This document shows positions 35,383-47,000 of a stretch of 64,000 bases of DNA, piece by piece. The stretch is from positions 12,677,001-12,741,000 of the forward strand of contig JANTQA010000015.1 of assembly GCA_027625915.1 (NCBI GenBank), given 5' to 3'. How positions within the stretch are numbered: the stretch's first letter is position 1; the number at the start of each line of letters is the position of its first letter. Under the pieces are notes generated by a model that did not search any database, was not told the DNA's origin, and saw nothing but the letters and a program-made list of their open reading frames with translations. Source of the DNA: Anaeramoeba flamelloides (taxonomy: Eukaryota > Metamonada > Anaeramoebidae). The position numbers and the translations under genes were made by a program.

Positions 35383-36024
35383 GTTTTTTTAAAAAATCAC
35401 TTTATTTTGAAAACAATGATTTTTTTGTTATTTTAATGATTACAAAAGTTTAATATATTAAAAGTTATTTTTTAACTTTGAAAAAATTAGACAGAATTTA
35501 ATCATTAAAATTATTTTTGAAATAGATTTAAAACAAACATAATATAATTATATGATTATTATATATTTAAACAATATTAATGAAACTGGTATTCTTATTC
35601 AATTTTGACAAAAAAATTAAAATTTTAATTTCAAAATTTCTACTTTATAATTAAACAAAAAACGAACAATAAATTATATATTATCCAGAAAGTACCAAAA
35701 AACAAAAATCAAAGTATAAATTATATATCTCTAAAAATGTATTTTTTCATCCAAAAAAAACTAAAATTTTGAGATAAGAGAAAATAATACAACCCGTTAA
35801 CTCAAATAGATATATTTCTATTCCCCACATTAGTTAAATTTAATCTTTATCAAAGATAAACCAAAAAAAAATCGTTAAATCATTAGATTACCTTTTTATA
35901 CTTTTTTTTTTTTAAAAAAATAATTTTGTAAACCATGGTTAAAAGAAATGAAAAAAAAAAAAAAAGAAAAAAAAAGAAAAAATAAAAGAAAGAAGGAAGG
36001 TGGGAAAAGAAAAACAAAATTAAT
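35383..36024. other. Gene-free spacer
   Basis: AT-rich; nothing recognised. The right end is the 3' flank of the membrane-protein gene. Confidence 0.45.
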
Positions 36025-36648
36025 TTAAAATTTTTTATTATTATTTATTGCTTTCAGTTTGAGAGAAACAGAAATGATTTTTTGGCTTGAATAAGAAAAT
36101 ATTAAAACCCAAAGGCATATACAAGAATTATGTAAAAATTCGTGAAAAAGTGAAGAAGCGAACAATGTTTTTAGAAGTGGTATGTTGTATTGAAAAAAGT
36201 GTATTAACCCGATTATAAAAAGTGAGAAAAACAGAACCAATAATAAATATGACCTTTTATTTAACGAAGTTCTTTTTTTTGTGGAACTGTTATTTAATGT
36301 CACTAATTTTGCAATTTTTAAACTGTCGTATAATAACAAGGGCTCTAAAATGGAATGAAGAAGTATCATTAATAGTAACGAGATAGAAATTTCAAAAGAT
36401 AAAATTGCATGTATAAAAAAACGATTAATCATTTGAAAAATATAGAAAAAAAATGGAAACGAAATTAAAATTGGTTTAAATATAAAATTTAGAAAATTAT
36501 TTTTCATTTTTAGATATTTCTTGTCGATCCCTGTCAAAAATGAAAGTATTTGACAAATTATTTTGTCAAAAAATGTTAAAATTGGAAGAACCACCACTAA
36601 AACAATCTTATTTTGATACTTCCAGACTAAATATACCGTGATTAACAT
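36025..36648 (-). CDS. Predicted multi-pass membrane protein, about 207 aa
   Basis: From the first ATG at 36648 (MLITVYLVWKYQNK) the frame is open to 36025. Hydrophobic stretches at about residues 1-30, 50-80, 85-105, 130-155 and 165-190 suggest four to five membrane passes separated by short basic loops (for example STKKRTSLNKRSY). No conserved motif was recognised. The same frame stays open upstream of this ATG and a possible acceptor (AATAG) lies about 20 bases upstream, so a 5' exon may be missing and the start is uncertain. The CA microsatellite lies some 200 bases upstream. AT-rich hydrophobic frames arise easily by chance in such DNA, so this could also be spurious. Confidence 0.5.
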   Translation of the reverse strand: MLITVYLVWKYQNKIVLVVVLPILTFFDKIICQILSFLTGIDKKYLKMKNNFLNFIFKPILISFPFFFYIFQMINRFFIHAILSFEISISLLLMILLHSILEPLLLYDSLKIAKLVTLNNSSTKKRTSLNKRSYLLLVLFFSLFIIGLIHFFQYNIPLLKTLFASSLFHEFLHNSCICLWVLIFSYSSQKIISVSLKLKAINNNKKF

Positions 36649-36853
36649 ATACACAGACAGAACTATTATAAATATATAATAATGGGAATTTGGATAATAT
36701 AAAGATAGAATAAAAAAAAGAAAGAATTAAATAGAAAAAATAACAGTTGAAATGAATTATCTTTAAATTTAAATGAAAAAATTACAAATTTTATTTGAGA
36801 TATTTTTTAAATAAATCTAATAAAATTTAAAATGAAATAAGGAGTGTAAGTAG

Positions 36854-37025
<172 letters not shown>

Positions 37026-37602
37026 CGCTCTTTTTTCAGTCAAATGGGCCCAGTTTTATTGAAGAAATAGAACACATTCTATCAGTTTAATTCATTATTC
37101 TTCTCAAACTAAAATTTTCAATTTTTAGATCAAAATCATTTATTCTCATTTTATTCCATTTTGTAAATTATTTTTTTTTTTATATTTTACTTTTTGCTTT
37201 TTTTTTTTTTTTTTTCTTTTCTTTTTTATTTTTTAAAAATTCAATTTGAATAAAAAAAAAATATTTGAAACTCCAAATTAACATTAAGAAAAGTTAGGTT
37301 TTATATGTTCTTTTAAAATTCATATATTTACAAGTGAAAAATCTTATTGTCAAAAATTTAAATTTCCTAAAGAAATTGTAAATTTTGCATGAGATGTTCC
37401 AATGAAAAGGGCCCAAAATATTTTTTTAACATTTTTTTTTGAAATTTATGGTTTGTTCAGGCTTTTCTTTGATGATTATCGACTCTAATACGAAGTTTAT
37501 TATTTCTCATATTTCTAAACAATCCAAGTTTGTTAATTCTTGTAAAAATTAGGTGGATTTTTCATTTTTGGCTGGGCCCCTTTGAGTGAAACAGAGTTTA
37601 TA
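37026..37602. mobile_element. MITE with GGGCCCAG inverted ends, copy E1
   Basis: The left end CTTTTTTCAGTCAAATGGGC, then CCAG, and the right end CTGGGCCCCTTTGAGTGAAA followed by AGAGTTTATA are inverted repeats. It is the same as 53650-54216 along its whole length. The left tip merges with the TA microsatellite. Non-coding, about 580 bp, TA flanks. Confidence 0.85.
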
Positions 37603-37648
37603 TCCTATTTTCTGAACCCAATTAAGAATTAGTTGAATAAAATGAAAA

Positions 37649-38687
37649 TAAACTCAATTCCAAAAAATGGGACACAAAAAAAAATTACATTAAGAAAAAT
37701 ATACTCCAAAATACATGATACTTGAACTTAAAAATAATAAAAGACCCGAGAATATTTAATTAATACTATTTATATATTTTATAGTAAATTTAAAATTCAA
37801 TTCGAAAAATAAAAAAGAAAAAATAAAAAAAAGTGTGCCCCTATTTTTGGAACACGGTTACCAAAAAATCCATTTTTATTGAAAAAAAAAATTAATAAAA
37901 ACTATTAATAGATTCAGTTTGTCTTTTGATAACTAAATCTATCCTTTAAAATATAGAGTTTACTAATTATCTTAGGTTTCCCAACTCAAAGTATTTCATA
38001 CATTAGTGAAAATTTTAAAAATTCTTCTTCGTTATTAGGTTACAATTTTTCAGTTTAGTATCAATAAATTCCCAATTGGATTTAAATTTGTGGAATTGGG
38101 GGTCAAGGGTCCAGAACATTACATCCCCGATTTAAGTAAGTTTGAGTTTTTTTTTTTGAAGTGTGTGGACAAGCTCCATCCTTTTGGAAAATCCATTTCA
38201 ACTCACAAAATTCTGAATTAGCGAGTTGAATTTCCTTTGATTTTTTTGATAATATCATTAATAATACATTCAGTATCCACACTTCCATAAATAATAATAA
38301 GTTCTGTTTGTAGGCCATGTACCCTAGCACACCATATCATGATTTTTTTTCAAAATATTTTTTTCTCGATAAAAAAAGAATCTTTTTTCTTTTTGAGAGA
38401 AAAAAAAAATTTTTTTTTTGTGATCAGAATGAAAACTTTTAAATTTCATTTTAAAGTGATTTTGAGATTTTTGAAAAGTTTTGAAAAAAAAAGAATCAAA
38501 AAAAAATCAAAACAATTATTGAAAATCAAAAATCAAAAAATAATGAAAAAAAAATGATAAATAATTAACTTTAAAATTATTTACATTGATTGTTAATATC
38601 TAATGTTTCTATTTAAGAGTCAAATACCACTTTTCTTGGAATTAAATTGATTTTGAAGGTGTGCCCCAATTTTTGGAATTGAGTTTA
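37649..38687. mobile_element. Tc1/mariner-type element with TIRs and transposase fragment
   Basis: The ends TAAACTCAATTCC-AAAAAATGGGACAC and GTGCCCCAATTTTTGGAATT-GAGTTTA are inverted, with TA outside. At 1039 bp it is shorter than an intact mariner (about 1.3 kb or more). It carries a transposase remnant on the minus strand and shares TIR design with the non-coding elements at 34852 and 60123, which it or its relatives may have mobilised. Confidence 0.8.
38103..38330 (-). pseudogene. Tc1/mariner transposase fragment
   Basis: The frame contains WIFQKDGACPHTSKKKTQTY, matching the second catalytic Asp block of Tc1/mariner (FQQDGAPxHTSKKTQ), followed by LNRGCNVLDP. The expected PPNSPDLNPIE block downstream survives only as scattered, out-of-frame traces. 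Inactive. Confidence 0.8.
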
Positions 38688-39223
38688 GGATTTTTAAATT
38701 CATTTTGGAAATTCTTTAGAAATAAAAAGTAATTTGTTTCTCAAAAATTTTACAAACAAAAGTATTTCCCATGAAGAATTTAAAACAAAACCAAATTAAG
38801 AAGAAGTAATTGTGACAGATGTTACAGATAGGATCAAGAAATAAATGATTTTTATTTATTTTTTCTTGATCAATCTTTTCATTTTTTTGATTGACATTTT
38901 TTAGTTTGTATGAAAATAAATTATACTAGGATATATTCCACTATTCGTATTTATTAAAATACCAATATATTTGATTAACGAAAATGATTTGAAGATTTCA
39001 GTTTTGCATAAATCTTGGAACTCAAAATGTGAAAAATGTACTTACTCGCTTAAAAATATAATTTTGAAGTTGGCTGGCGCAAAGTAGAACAATATTAAAA
39101 TGAAAGAAATTTGTGTGCTTGTAATTATCAATCATTTGATTAAGCGACACCAATAAGAATTTTTAAAGTAAATATGAGTAACTAGTGTGTTCAAAATAGT
39201 GTTTTTCACAAAAAAAAAAAGAA

Positions 39224-40000
39224 TCAAAAAGAAGGAACCAAAACAAAAAATAAAATCACAAAAAAGAAAATATTGTCCAAAATGAAGTGCTTACAAGCGA
39301 TTTGAGAGATAATTTTGCTTTTAATTTGGTTGTAAAGAGGATGTAACTTGTAGGATGATTTTAAAAACAACAAGGAATTATAGTAATCATTTTGGGTATA
39401 CTTTAGAAAGGCATACCAGGGATATACTAAGCTTTTGTATGGATCCGATTGTGACAAGGAATAGAATTGTTCATCAGAATTTTTATAATCCATTTTGTCG
39501 AGGTAACACAAAGCCAAATAACGATGTGCTTCATAGTTTTCAGGATCTAGGTTGATCGTTAATTGGTAATTCCTTTTTGCTTTGCGTGTGTCACCTAAAA
39601 CCCAATTGAGATGCCCAACCCACAAATAACCAAGAGAAAATGATTTGTCGATTTCAAGCGTCTTTTCAAAAAAGTGAAGCGAAGAGGGATAGTCTTGAAT
39701 TAAATAATAGAGAGAGCCCAATTTGAAATGTGATTCCAAATGGTTTGGCATTAAAGAAATGGTTCTTAAAAACCATGTTATTGCAGTACTAAAATCTCCC
39801 TGTATCAAAAACTGATTACCCTTTCGATAAAAGGTTGACGAACTTGTGATTTCAGAATCTGAGGATTGTACTTGATATTGATATGAATTTTGGAGTTTTG
39901 ATTTGTCTTTGGTATTTTGCTTTTGGAATATCTCTAAATTGGCTTGTGGTAAAAAGACCAAAAAACAAAAAAAAACTAAAAACAGATCCCGAAGAAGCAT
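39224..40000 (-). CDS. TPR-repeat protein with N-terminal signal sequence, about 250-258 aa
   Basis: MLLRDLFLVFFCFLVFLPQA is a typical signal peptide or anchor. Residues ~56-225 form about five tetratricopeptide repeats, with the W/L-G-Y-A-F-P pattern visible in GNQFLIQGDFSTAITWFLRT, LGSLYYLIQDYPSSLHFFEK and LALCYLDKMDYKNSDEQFYS. TPRs are helical scaffolds for protein binding; a location in the secretory pathway or at the cell surface is inferred. The C-terminus of the open frame is abruptly hydrophobic (IFFFVILFFVLV) and begins at a good donor, GTAAGC at 39294. Splicing to an acceptor at 39182 would replace that tail with 16 residues ending at 39132 (251 aa). RNA data are needed to choose between the two. 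The start is the first ATG. Confidence 0.8.
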   Translation of the reverse strand: MLLRDLFLVFFCFLVFLPQANLEIFQKQNTKDKSKLQNSYQYQVQSSDSEITSSSTFYRKGNQFLIQGDFSTAITWFLRTISLMPNHLESHFKLGSLYYLIQDYPSSLHFFEKTLEIDKSFSLGYLWVGHLNWVLGDTRKAKRNYQLTINLDPENYEAHRYLALCYLDKMDYKNSDEQFYSLSQSDPYKSLVYPWYAFLKYTQNDYYNSLLFLKSSYKLHPLYNQIKSKIISQIACKHFILDNIFFFVILFFVLVPSF

Positions 40001-43000
40001 TATTTGGTTTTATAATTTTTTGGGGATTTCTTCAAAAAATGAAATTTGAAATATTTTTTTACTCTTTTCTGGTTTTTGGAATGTATGATGAAGATCGAAC
40101 AAGCTAAACCCCCACTTTCCCTGTATTTTTGTATAATTATTGAGATCAACAATTCACAATCCAATTTGAGATGATTTTACGAAGAATAGATTATTTTTTA
40201 AGGTTGTTGAGTTGTGGTTTGACAATAAGAAAAATTCAAAAATTGTAACAAGGAAGGGTTGGTAGACATTTAGTGAATGAACAAAATAAAGTTGCTTTTA
40301 AGTGAAGAACTTTTTTCGTTGAAAGCATCTATTTGGGTAGTGCTGAAAAAAGTTTAAATAATAATTTATTCTATTATCATAACTTATAAGATCAAAGACA
40401 AGAATAAAGACTAAAACATTCAATGTTTAAAAAACATTTATTATTACATGATAATTATAAAAAAAACAAATATCTTAGATTCCTTCTAGTATTCCAAGGC
40501 AATTATACTATTTATATTTAATTTTTAAATAAAAAAGTTGAATTTATGAATCTTATATATAAACTCAAAAATATTTACAAATAATTTTTTCCAAGTTTAT
40601 TAATAATGAAATCCCGATTTACTCTAATTAAATAGAAAATTTTCATTCATAAACTCCAATACCTTTCTTTTAATTAGTCGGTAAGAGATTTTCTTGTTAA
40701 TCTGGTTCATTAATTTCCCCAATATTATTTAAATGTTAAAAATTTGGAAAGTGTTATAATTATTTACAGAATAATAATTGTACAATTTCATTAAATATGG
40801 AAACAATATTTTAACTTAACTGTTATTTTCACTATTTTTTTGTCTTTTTTTGTTTTTTATTTTCATTTGTTTGTTATCATTACATAATTGTTTAGATTCA
40901 TTGATAACAATTATTTCCCATATTATATAAGATTTCAGTTCCAACACTATTAATACAATAATTACCATAATATTAGTTGATTATATTTAAATTTTGATCG
41001 ATCAATAATTGTTGTGATATTTAAGTTATTTAATAAAAAAATTTTTTTTGTTATTTTACTTTCAGAATGTGGATACCTAAGAATTTAATTTAATTTTTTT
41101 TTTTTTTTAATTGTCTTTCCTTTTGTTTGAAAGAAAAATAAGTATATATAAAACAATAAATTCTTGATTTTTCAAAATACAATAAAAATAGATTTTTTTA
41201 TATATATTTTGATTTTTTAAGTCCCCAAATTTTTGTAATTGGTTTACTTGATTGAGATTAATATTATTTAAATAAAAATAAAACATTTTTTTAAGTGATT
41301 AGTTGATATTCTTTTCAGAGAAATCAACTTTTCACTCTTCCTTTATGAAAAAAATAAATTATAATTATTTTAATACATATAAAAAAATAGAGAATCAATT
41401 TTCTATTCAATTAAACATCAAAATTTCAAAAGTCATTAATACTCGAAATAATCATATTTATTAGCAAATGTAAATTAAGTTATATTGGAAAATTTTACTT
41501 TTTATTGTCTATATTTTTTTTGTGTGTAAGGAAATATATCTATATCTATATATCCATAGGACTCCAAATATACTAAAAACATTTCAAACAAAATTTTTAA
41601 TTTGAAATGTTATAAAGAGTTATACGATATAAAATCTATAAAAAATTATCTTAGAAAGAAATTTTTATAATTAAAAATTGTACAGTTACTTACAATCAAA
41701 AAATAACTTGAAAAAAAAATTTCAACATTCTGAATTTTTTTTGGTTATTATTATTTTATTATTTTTCCAGATTTTGTCAAAAAACTATTTTTTTTTTTTT
41801 TTTTTGAAAAGTTTGTCTATAAATCAAAAACCTCTTAGTTTTAATGATTTAAACACATTATACTATACTGGAATTTTAATGGGGGACTTTGCACCGGAAA
41901 ATTTCCTAAAATACTTGATAAAATAATTTATTCTTTACAAAAGTTATTTTGCTTCACATAAAAAATTGTTTTATCTACTGATTAACATTCAATAAAAATA
42001 TCTATATTAGATTCTAATAATTTAAAAATAAAAAAAAATATAAATTAAATTAGAAAAAAAAATCAAATTTTTTTTATTGTTAAATTTTATCAATCTTTTC
42101 AACAAAGAAATTTTTTCAAATTTAAATGATTTAGCTAATAGTTTGAGTCAGATTATGAATTGATTTTTTTTTTTTTTAATTTTTACTATTTTTTAATTTT
42201 TGATTTTTTAGACTCTAGATATAAAAAAAAACAATATTATTGAATTAGAGATCATACATCAGAACTTATTTTCCAAGATCTGGATTAATTTAGAAAGGGA
42301 TAATTCAAATTTTTAACGATAATGAAATTCTAAAAAAAAAAAAAAAAAATGGTTTCGAAGATTGTTTTATTATCTTTGAATAATATTTAAAAGTTATTTT
42401 TTATTTTTTTTTTAAATTTAGGGTTGATTATTTTATCTATTAAAAAGTTTATATTTGTTTAATTCCAATTTAATAAATGAAATTATTTTACAATTTTTTA
42501 TTTTTTTTTGTTTTTTCAAGCATTAATTTCTATTGCTTAAATAGCAGTTTTAGAAAATTATTCATATCAAAATTTTAATTTTGGCCTAAAGAAATGAATT
42601 TTCATTTTTCTCTTGATTGGATGTTTATTGAAATTTTTTAAAAAAAAGAATGAAATTTTTTCAGTAATATATTTATTTATTTATTTATTTTTATTTTAAA
42701 ATTAGTAACATTATCTGATTATTATTATTAATAATTCAAGGTGTTATGTTTTGAATTACTATTACTGTAATAAAACTTCTGATTTGGAAAAATTAAAATA
42801 AAAATAAAAAACGTGAAAAAAAATGCAAAAATTGATAATTATAATTTTATTTCCAATTTCATAAAAAAATCAATAATTTATTTCTTATTGAACTATTTTG
42901 ACTTTTTATTATAATTCAAATCTGGATTCAATACAAATAAGAAAAAAAAAAAAAATATTATGACATCAATATCCTTTTAAATCTTTTTTAAAAAACTTGA

Positions 43001-43040
43001 TAAAATTTAGGCAAATCCGGGGTACTAAGGGACATATAGA
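40001..43040. other. 3-kb gene-free region with weak repeat traces
   Basis: A short segment at about 40980-41010 (TTTTGATCGATCAATAATTG) matches the minus-strand repeat at 52880-52910. 41795-41930 matches 27900-28050. No gene or RNA seen; poly-T runs and TA-rich tracts dominate. Confidence 0.5.
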
Positions 43041-43582
43041 TAAATCACAAAATAAAATTTTTTACACAAAAAAATTCAATTTTTTAAAAAAAAAAACATT
43101 TATTTAATCAATTCCACAAGAAATACCAAATTAGAACCATTCATTAATCGAAATAACAACAAATTGCTCTAAAGATTAGAATACTCACAAAACAAAAAAC
43201 AAATAATTATCAATACTAATAAATCCAAGTATGTTAAAAATTTTGGAGATGATTTAAACAAAAAAATACATTGGTAAATTTATTTAAATTCTATTAGGAA
43301 TAATGATCGATCAAATGGTTAGAGACTACCAACTAATTTTATTTGAGTTCTTCTATTTGGAACAACTCAACCTAAACCTAATATCAATCATTGAAAAATT
43401 TTTTTATCGAACGAAACAAGTTATGTAATTCAAAAAATGAAATGAAAACAAAAACTACAAAATGAAATATTTAGATTTCCATATTTTACAAAAATCAAAA
43501 TAATTTCCAATTTGAATGAAATTGTATTATTGTTATTCTTTTAACTGTTCTAACTGTGTGGGAAAATTTGAATTTTAGTTTA
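43041..43582. mobile_element. TTTGGACAC-group MITE, subfamily 2, second copy
   Basis: Collinear with 33255-33787, for example AATAATTATCAATACTAATA, TTCTATTTGGAACAACTCAA, TTTCCAATTTGAATGAAATT. It ends with GAATTTTAGTTTA. Outside its left end lies GGGGTACTAAGGGACATAT, a variant of the motif left of the first copy. Confidence 0.65.
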
Positions 43583-44038
43583 GTAAAAAAATGCAGTAAA
43601 ATACTTAATTTTTACCAAAAGTTGACAAAAAAGTAAAACCTTCATAACAGGAATCAAGCATTTAAATGATAAATTCTTTCGTATTCATTAACAATTAAAA
43701 AAAAAATGAAAAATTTTACTTGAAAGGTATTTGAAATAAAAAATTTTATTTTATTTTAAAATTATTTTTTACAAAATCGCTAAATAAATTGAATCATTAA
43801 AAAAGAAATAGTTAAATACTTGTACTTTTAAAAAAGTGTTTACCCAAAGTTTGATATGTGTGACTTGGAACTGTCTAGTTCAAACGCTTGAAACAGTTCA
43901 GATAGCACTTGAGAAAAATTTCCGTTCACACTTTTCGAAAACAGCTGTAGTAGAAATAAAAGTTCGTTCTATTTCTATTTTTTGTAGCTTTTAAGAAATT
44001 TAATTATTTCTTTTTTTTTTTTTTTTTTTGCTTTTTAT
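43583..44038. other. 3' flank of the 1227-aa gene
   Basis: No gene recognised. A slightly less AT-rich island at about 43850-43950 (GTTTGATATGTGTGACTTGG) is unexplained. Confidence 0.4.
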
Positions 44039-47000
44039 TTATTTTTTTTTTTGTGTGTATTTGGTTAAAGTATTATTATAATTCTGATTCTGGTTATGTT
44101 TATTATACTTTATATTATGCTTATTTTGACTTTTGGGTAATTTCTTTTGAATATTTTGTTTCCAATTATCAATAAAATGAACCAATAAATTTGATAAAAA
44201 TTGGTTTTGTTGAGTATTTTCAACCAAAATGAAAATTGCGCTTTCGTTATGGTCTTCCCAATGTACCATTAAGATCTTCTCATTTTGTGGGTGTTGATAA
44301 ATTTTAGGGTTTTTATCAAATGCTACCCTAAAAGCAGTCTTGTCGCCAAATCCAAATTTGATCCCGTTTTTTCGAATTTTCAAATATCCGGCGGTTATTG
44401 GGATTTGCAGTGTTACAATAAAATAAACTAAAAAGTTTGTACCGCCTTGTTTTAATTGGTTTTTAATTATTTCTGGCGTATCTAAAACAAATTTATTTTT
44501 GCCCCAATCAAATAATTTTTGTTTCAAATGCTTTGAAGGGATGATTGGATGCGGTAATATAGAGAAATCCAAATTTTTAATTTTTATAGAGTCAACGGGT
44601 GGATTGTATCCAATTTTCTTTTTAAATTTTTGATTTTTTTGAAATAAGGCAAATGTTAATAAGCATATTTCCATTTCTTTATTTGAGGGCAATGCTATTT
44701 GAATGATATTTTGTTTTTTCCGTTTTTTTTGCCTTTTCTTTTTCACGTTGCATTTCCCTTTGCGTTTTCCTTTGCAGTCGCCTTTACTTTTACCATTGCA
44801 ATTCCCTTTCTCTTTCTCTTTACTTTTCCTTTTCCCTTTATTTATAAAAAAAGTATTGTAATTTGGTTTATTTATAAAAAATTCTAATTTTTGATTCCAT
44901 TTGTTTTTAATTACCAGGTTTAATTTCTGGATTTTAATTAACCAAAAGTTTTTTGTTAAAGATAATTGAGCATCATACATTTTCTTGGATGCCTTTATAT
45001 TTGTGGTGGAGTTAACATCATGCTTATGGTCAGTCTTAGGTTTATGAATACAGTTGTTTTTATTTTTAATGAATTTTGAATCATGTATCCTGACTTTTAT
45101 TTGAAATAAGGAACTGCCCAATTGTAAGATTTTTTCTGCAGAGCTATAAGAAATCCCGATTTTATTTTGATAATAATTTAATATTTGCTTCATTTTAGAA
45201 AAGGTGAAATCAGAAATATTACAATTACCAAATTGTACAAAATGAGACATTATAAACAATTCATATTCAACACATTTACTAATCATATTCTTTTTTTTAT
45301 ATAACTTTGTAAATTTCTCTATTTGTTTTCTTGTTATTGATTTATTAGATTTTTTTTTATTTTTTTTTGCAAAGATTCTAATTGGGGCTTCTTGGTGAAT
45401 ATTAATAATCTTTTCAAAATCGTTTAAAGCGTTGTTTTTGTTCTTTTTTTTATTTTTGATAGCTTTATAATTTTTATTTTTATTACTGTTTCTATTTGTT
45501 CGGTTATTTTTATTGTTATGCTTATTGCCGCGTATTTTATTTCTGTTTCTGTTTTTATTGTTTACTTGTGTTTTATTTTTTTTTGTATCATGATTCTGAT
45601 TCTTATTATTATTCTGATTCTTATTCTTATTCTTATTCTTATTCTTATCCTTTATTCCAAATTCAAAGTTAGAGTCTTGTAGTGAAAGCCCATTATCAAC
45701 ACCTAGTTTTGTTTGATCTCTACTTTTTTTACCACTGGTATATCTCCCCCCTTTTTTTGGTTTAATTTCTTTGAACCAATTTTTTTCATTTTGTTGTTTT
45801 TTGATAACTTTGTCTATTGCCTTTATTTCCTTTTTTTCATATTTGATTTCTTCCTCTTCCTCTTCCTCTTCTTTTGTTGCTGTACACTGAAAATAGCTAT
45901 GATTTCTTGTATGTTTATTTTTATTTCTCTTTAGTCTAATTTTTTTTTGATTACTTGATTCTTTATTTTGGAAATTGACATCTTTTTTTGTTTTCTTTTT
46001 CTTTTTCTTAATCTGTTTCTTTTTCTTTTTATTTCTCGTTTTCTTGTTCGTTTTATTTTCATTATTTTTCATTTTTTTTTCATTATTTTTCGTTTTATTT
46101 TCATTCTTTTTCGTTTTCACTTCATTATTCTTCGTTTTCTTTTCATTATTTTTCGTTTTATTTTTAATCCTTTTCGTTTTATTTCCATGGTTTTTCGTTT
46201 TATTTTCATTATTTTTTTTTTTATTTCCAATCCCTTTCGTTTTCTTTTCATGGTTTTTCGTTTTTGCTTCGATTCGATTCTTGATCTTTTTTCCATTGCT
46301 GTTTTGAAGAGAAAATCGTTTGATTGTGTTTAGTCTCCATTTTTTTAATTCCATTAATTTTTTTTTAGATCTTTTAATATTTTTCTCTACTTGATTTAAC
46401 ACTTGTGCATCCAAAGTTTGCATGAATTTCTTTCCAGATCTTGAAGGTTTAAATTCTCGATCAATTGTTATCAGTAATTCATTTTTTAATTCCAGCTCTA
46501 TTTTTCGTTTGATAATTTCAAATTCTTGTTTTTCAACTTTCCTTTCTTCCCTTTCATATTCTTCCTTTTCTTTTAATTGCTTTTCTAATAATTCTAATTC
46601 TTTTAATTTAATGATATTTTCTTTCACTTTAATTAAAGCCTGTTCTTGAAATAAAATTCTTTTCCAATCTATTTTTGGTTTTACTTTTCTTATTTTTTCT
46701 TTTTGTTGTTTTTTGATTTGGATTTGTTCTTGTTTTTGTTCCTCTGTTTTTGTTTCCGTTTTCAATTGATTATTTGTTTCATTTTCTTTTCCATCTTCTT
46801 TTTCGTTTTGATCTTTCTTTTCGTTTTCTTTTTCGTTTTCTTTTTCATCTTCTTTTTCGTTTTCTTTTTCGTTTTGTTTTACATTTTCTTTTTCATCTTC
46901 ATCCCAGTTTTCAATTCTGTTTTCATTTCCATTTTCATTTTCTTTTTTGATCTTATTTTCCTTTTCATTTCCAAGTTCTTGTTTTTGCTTTTTAGGCTTT

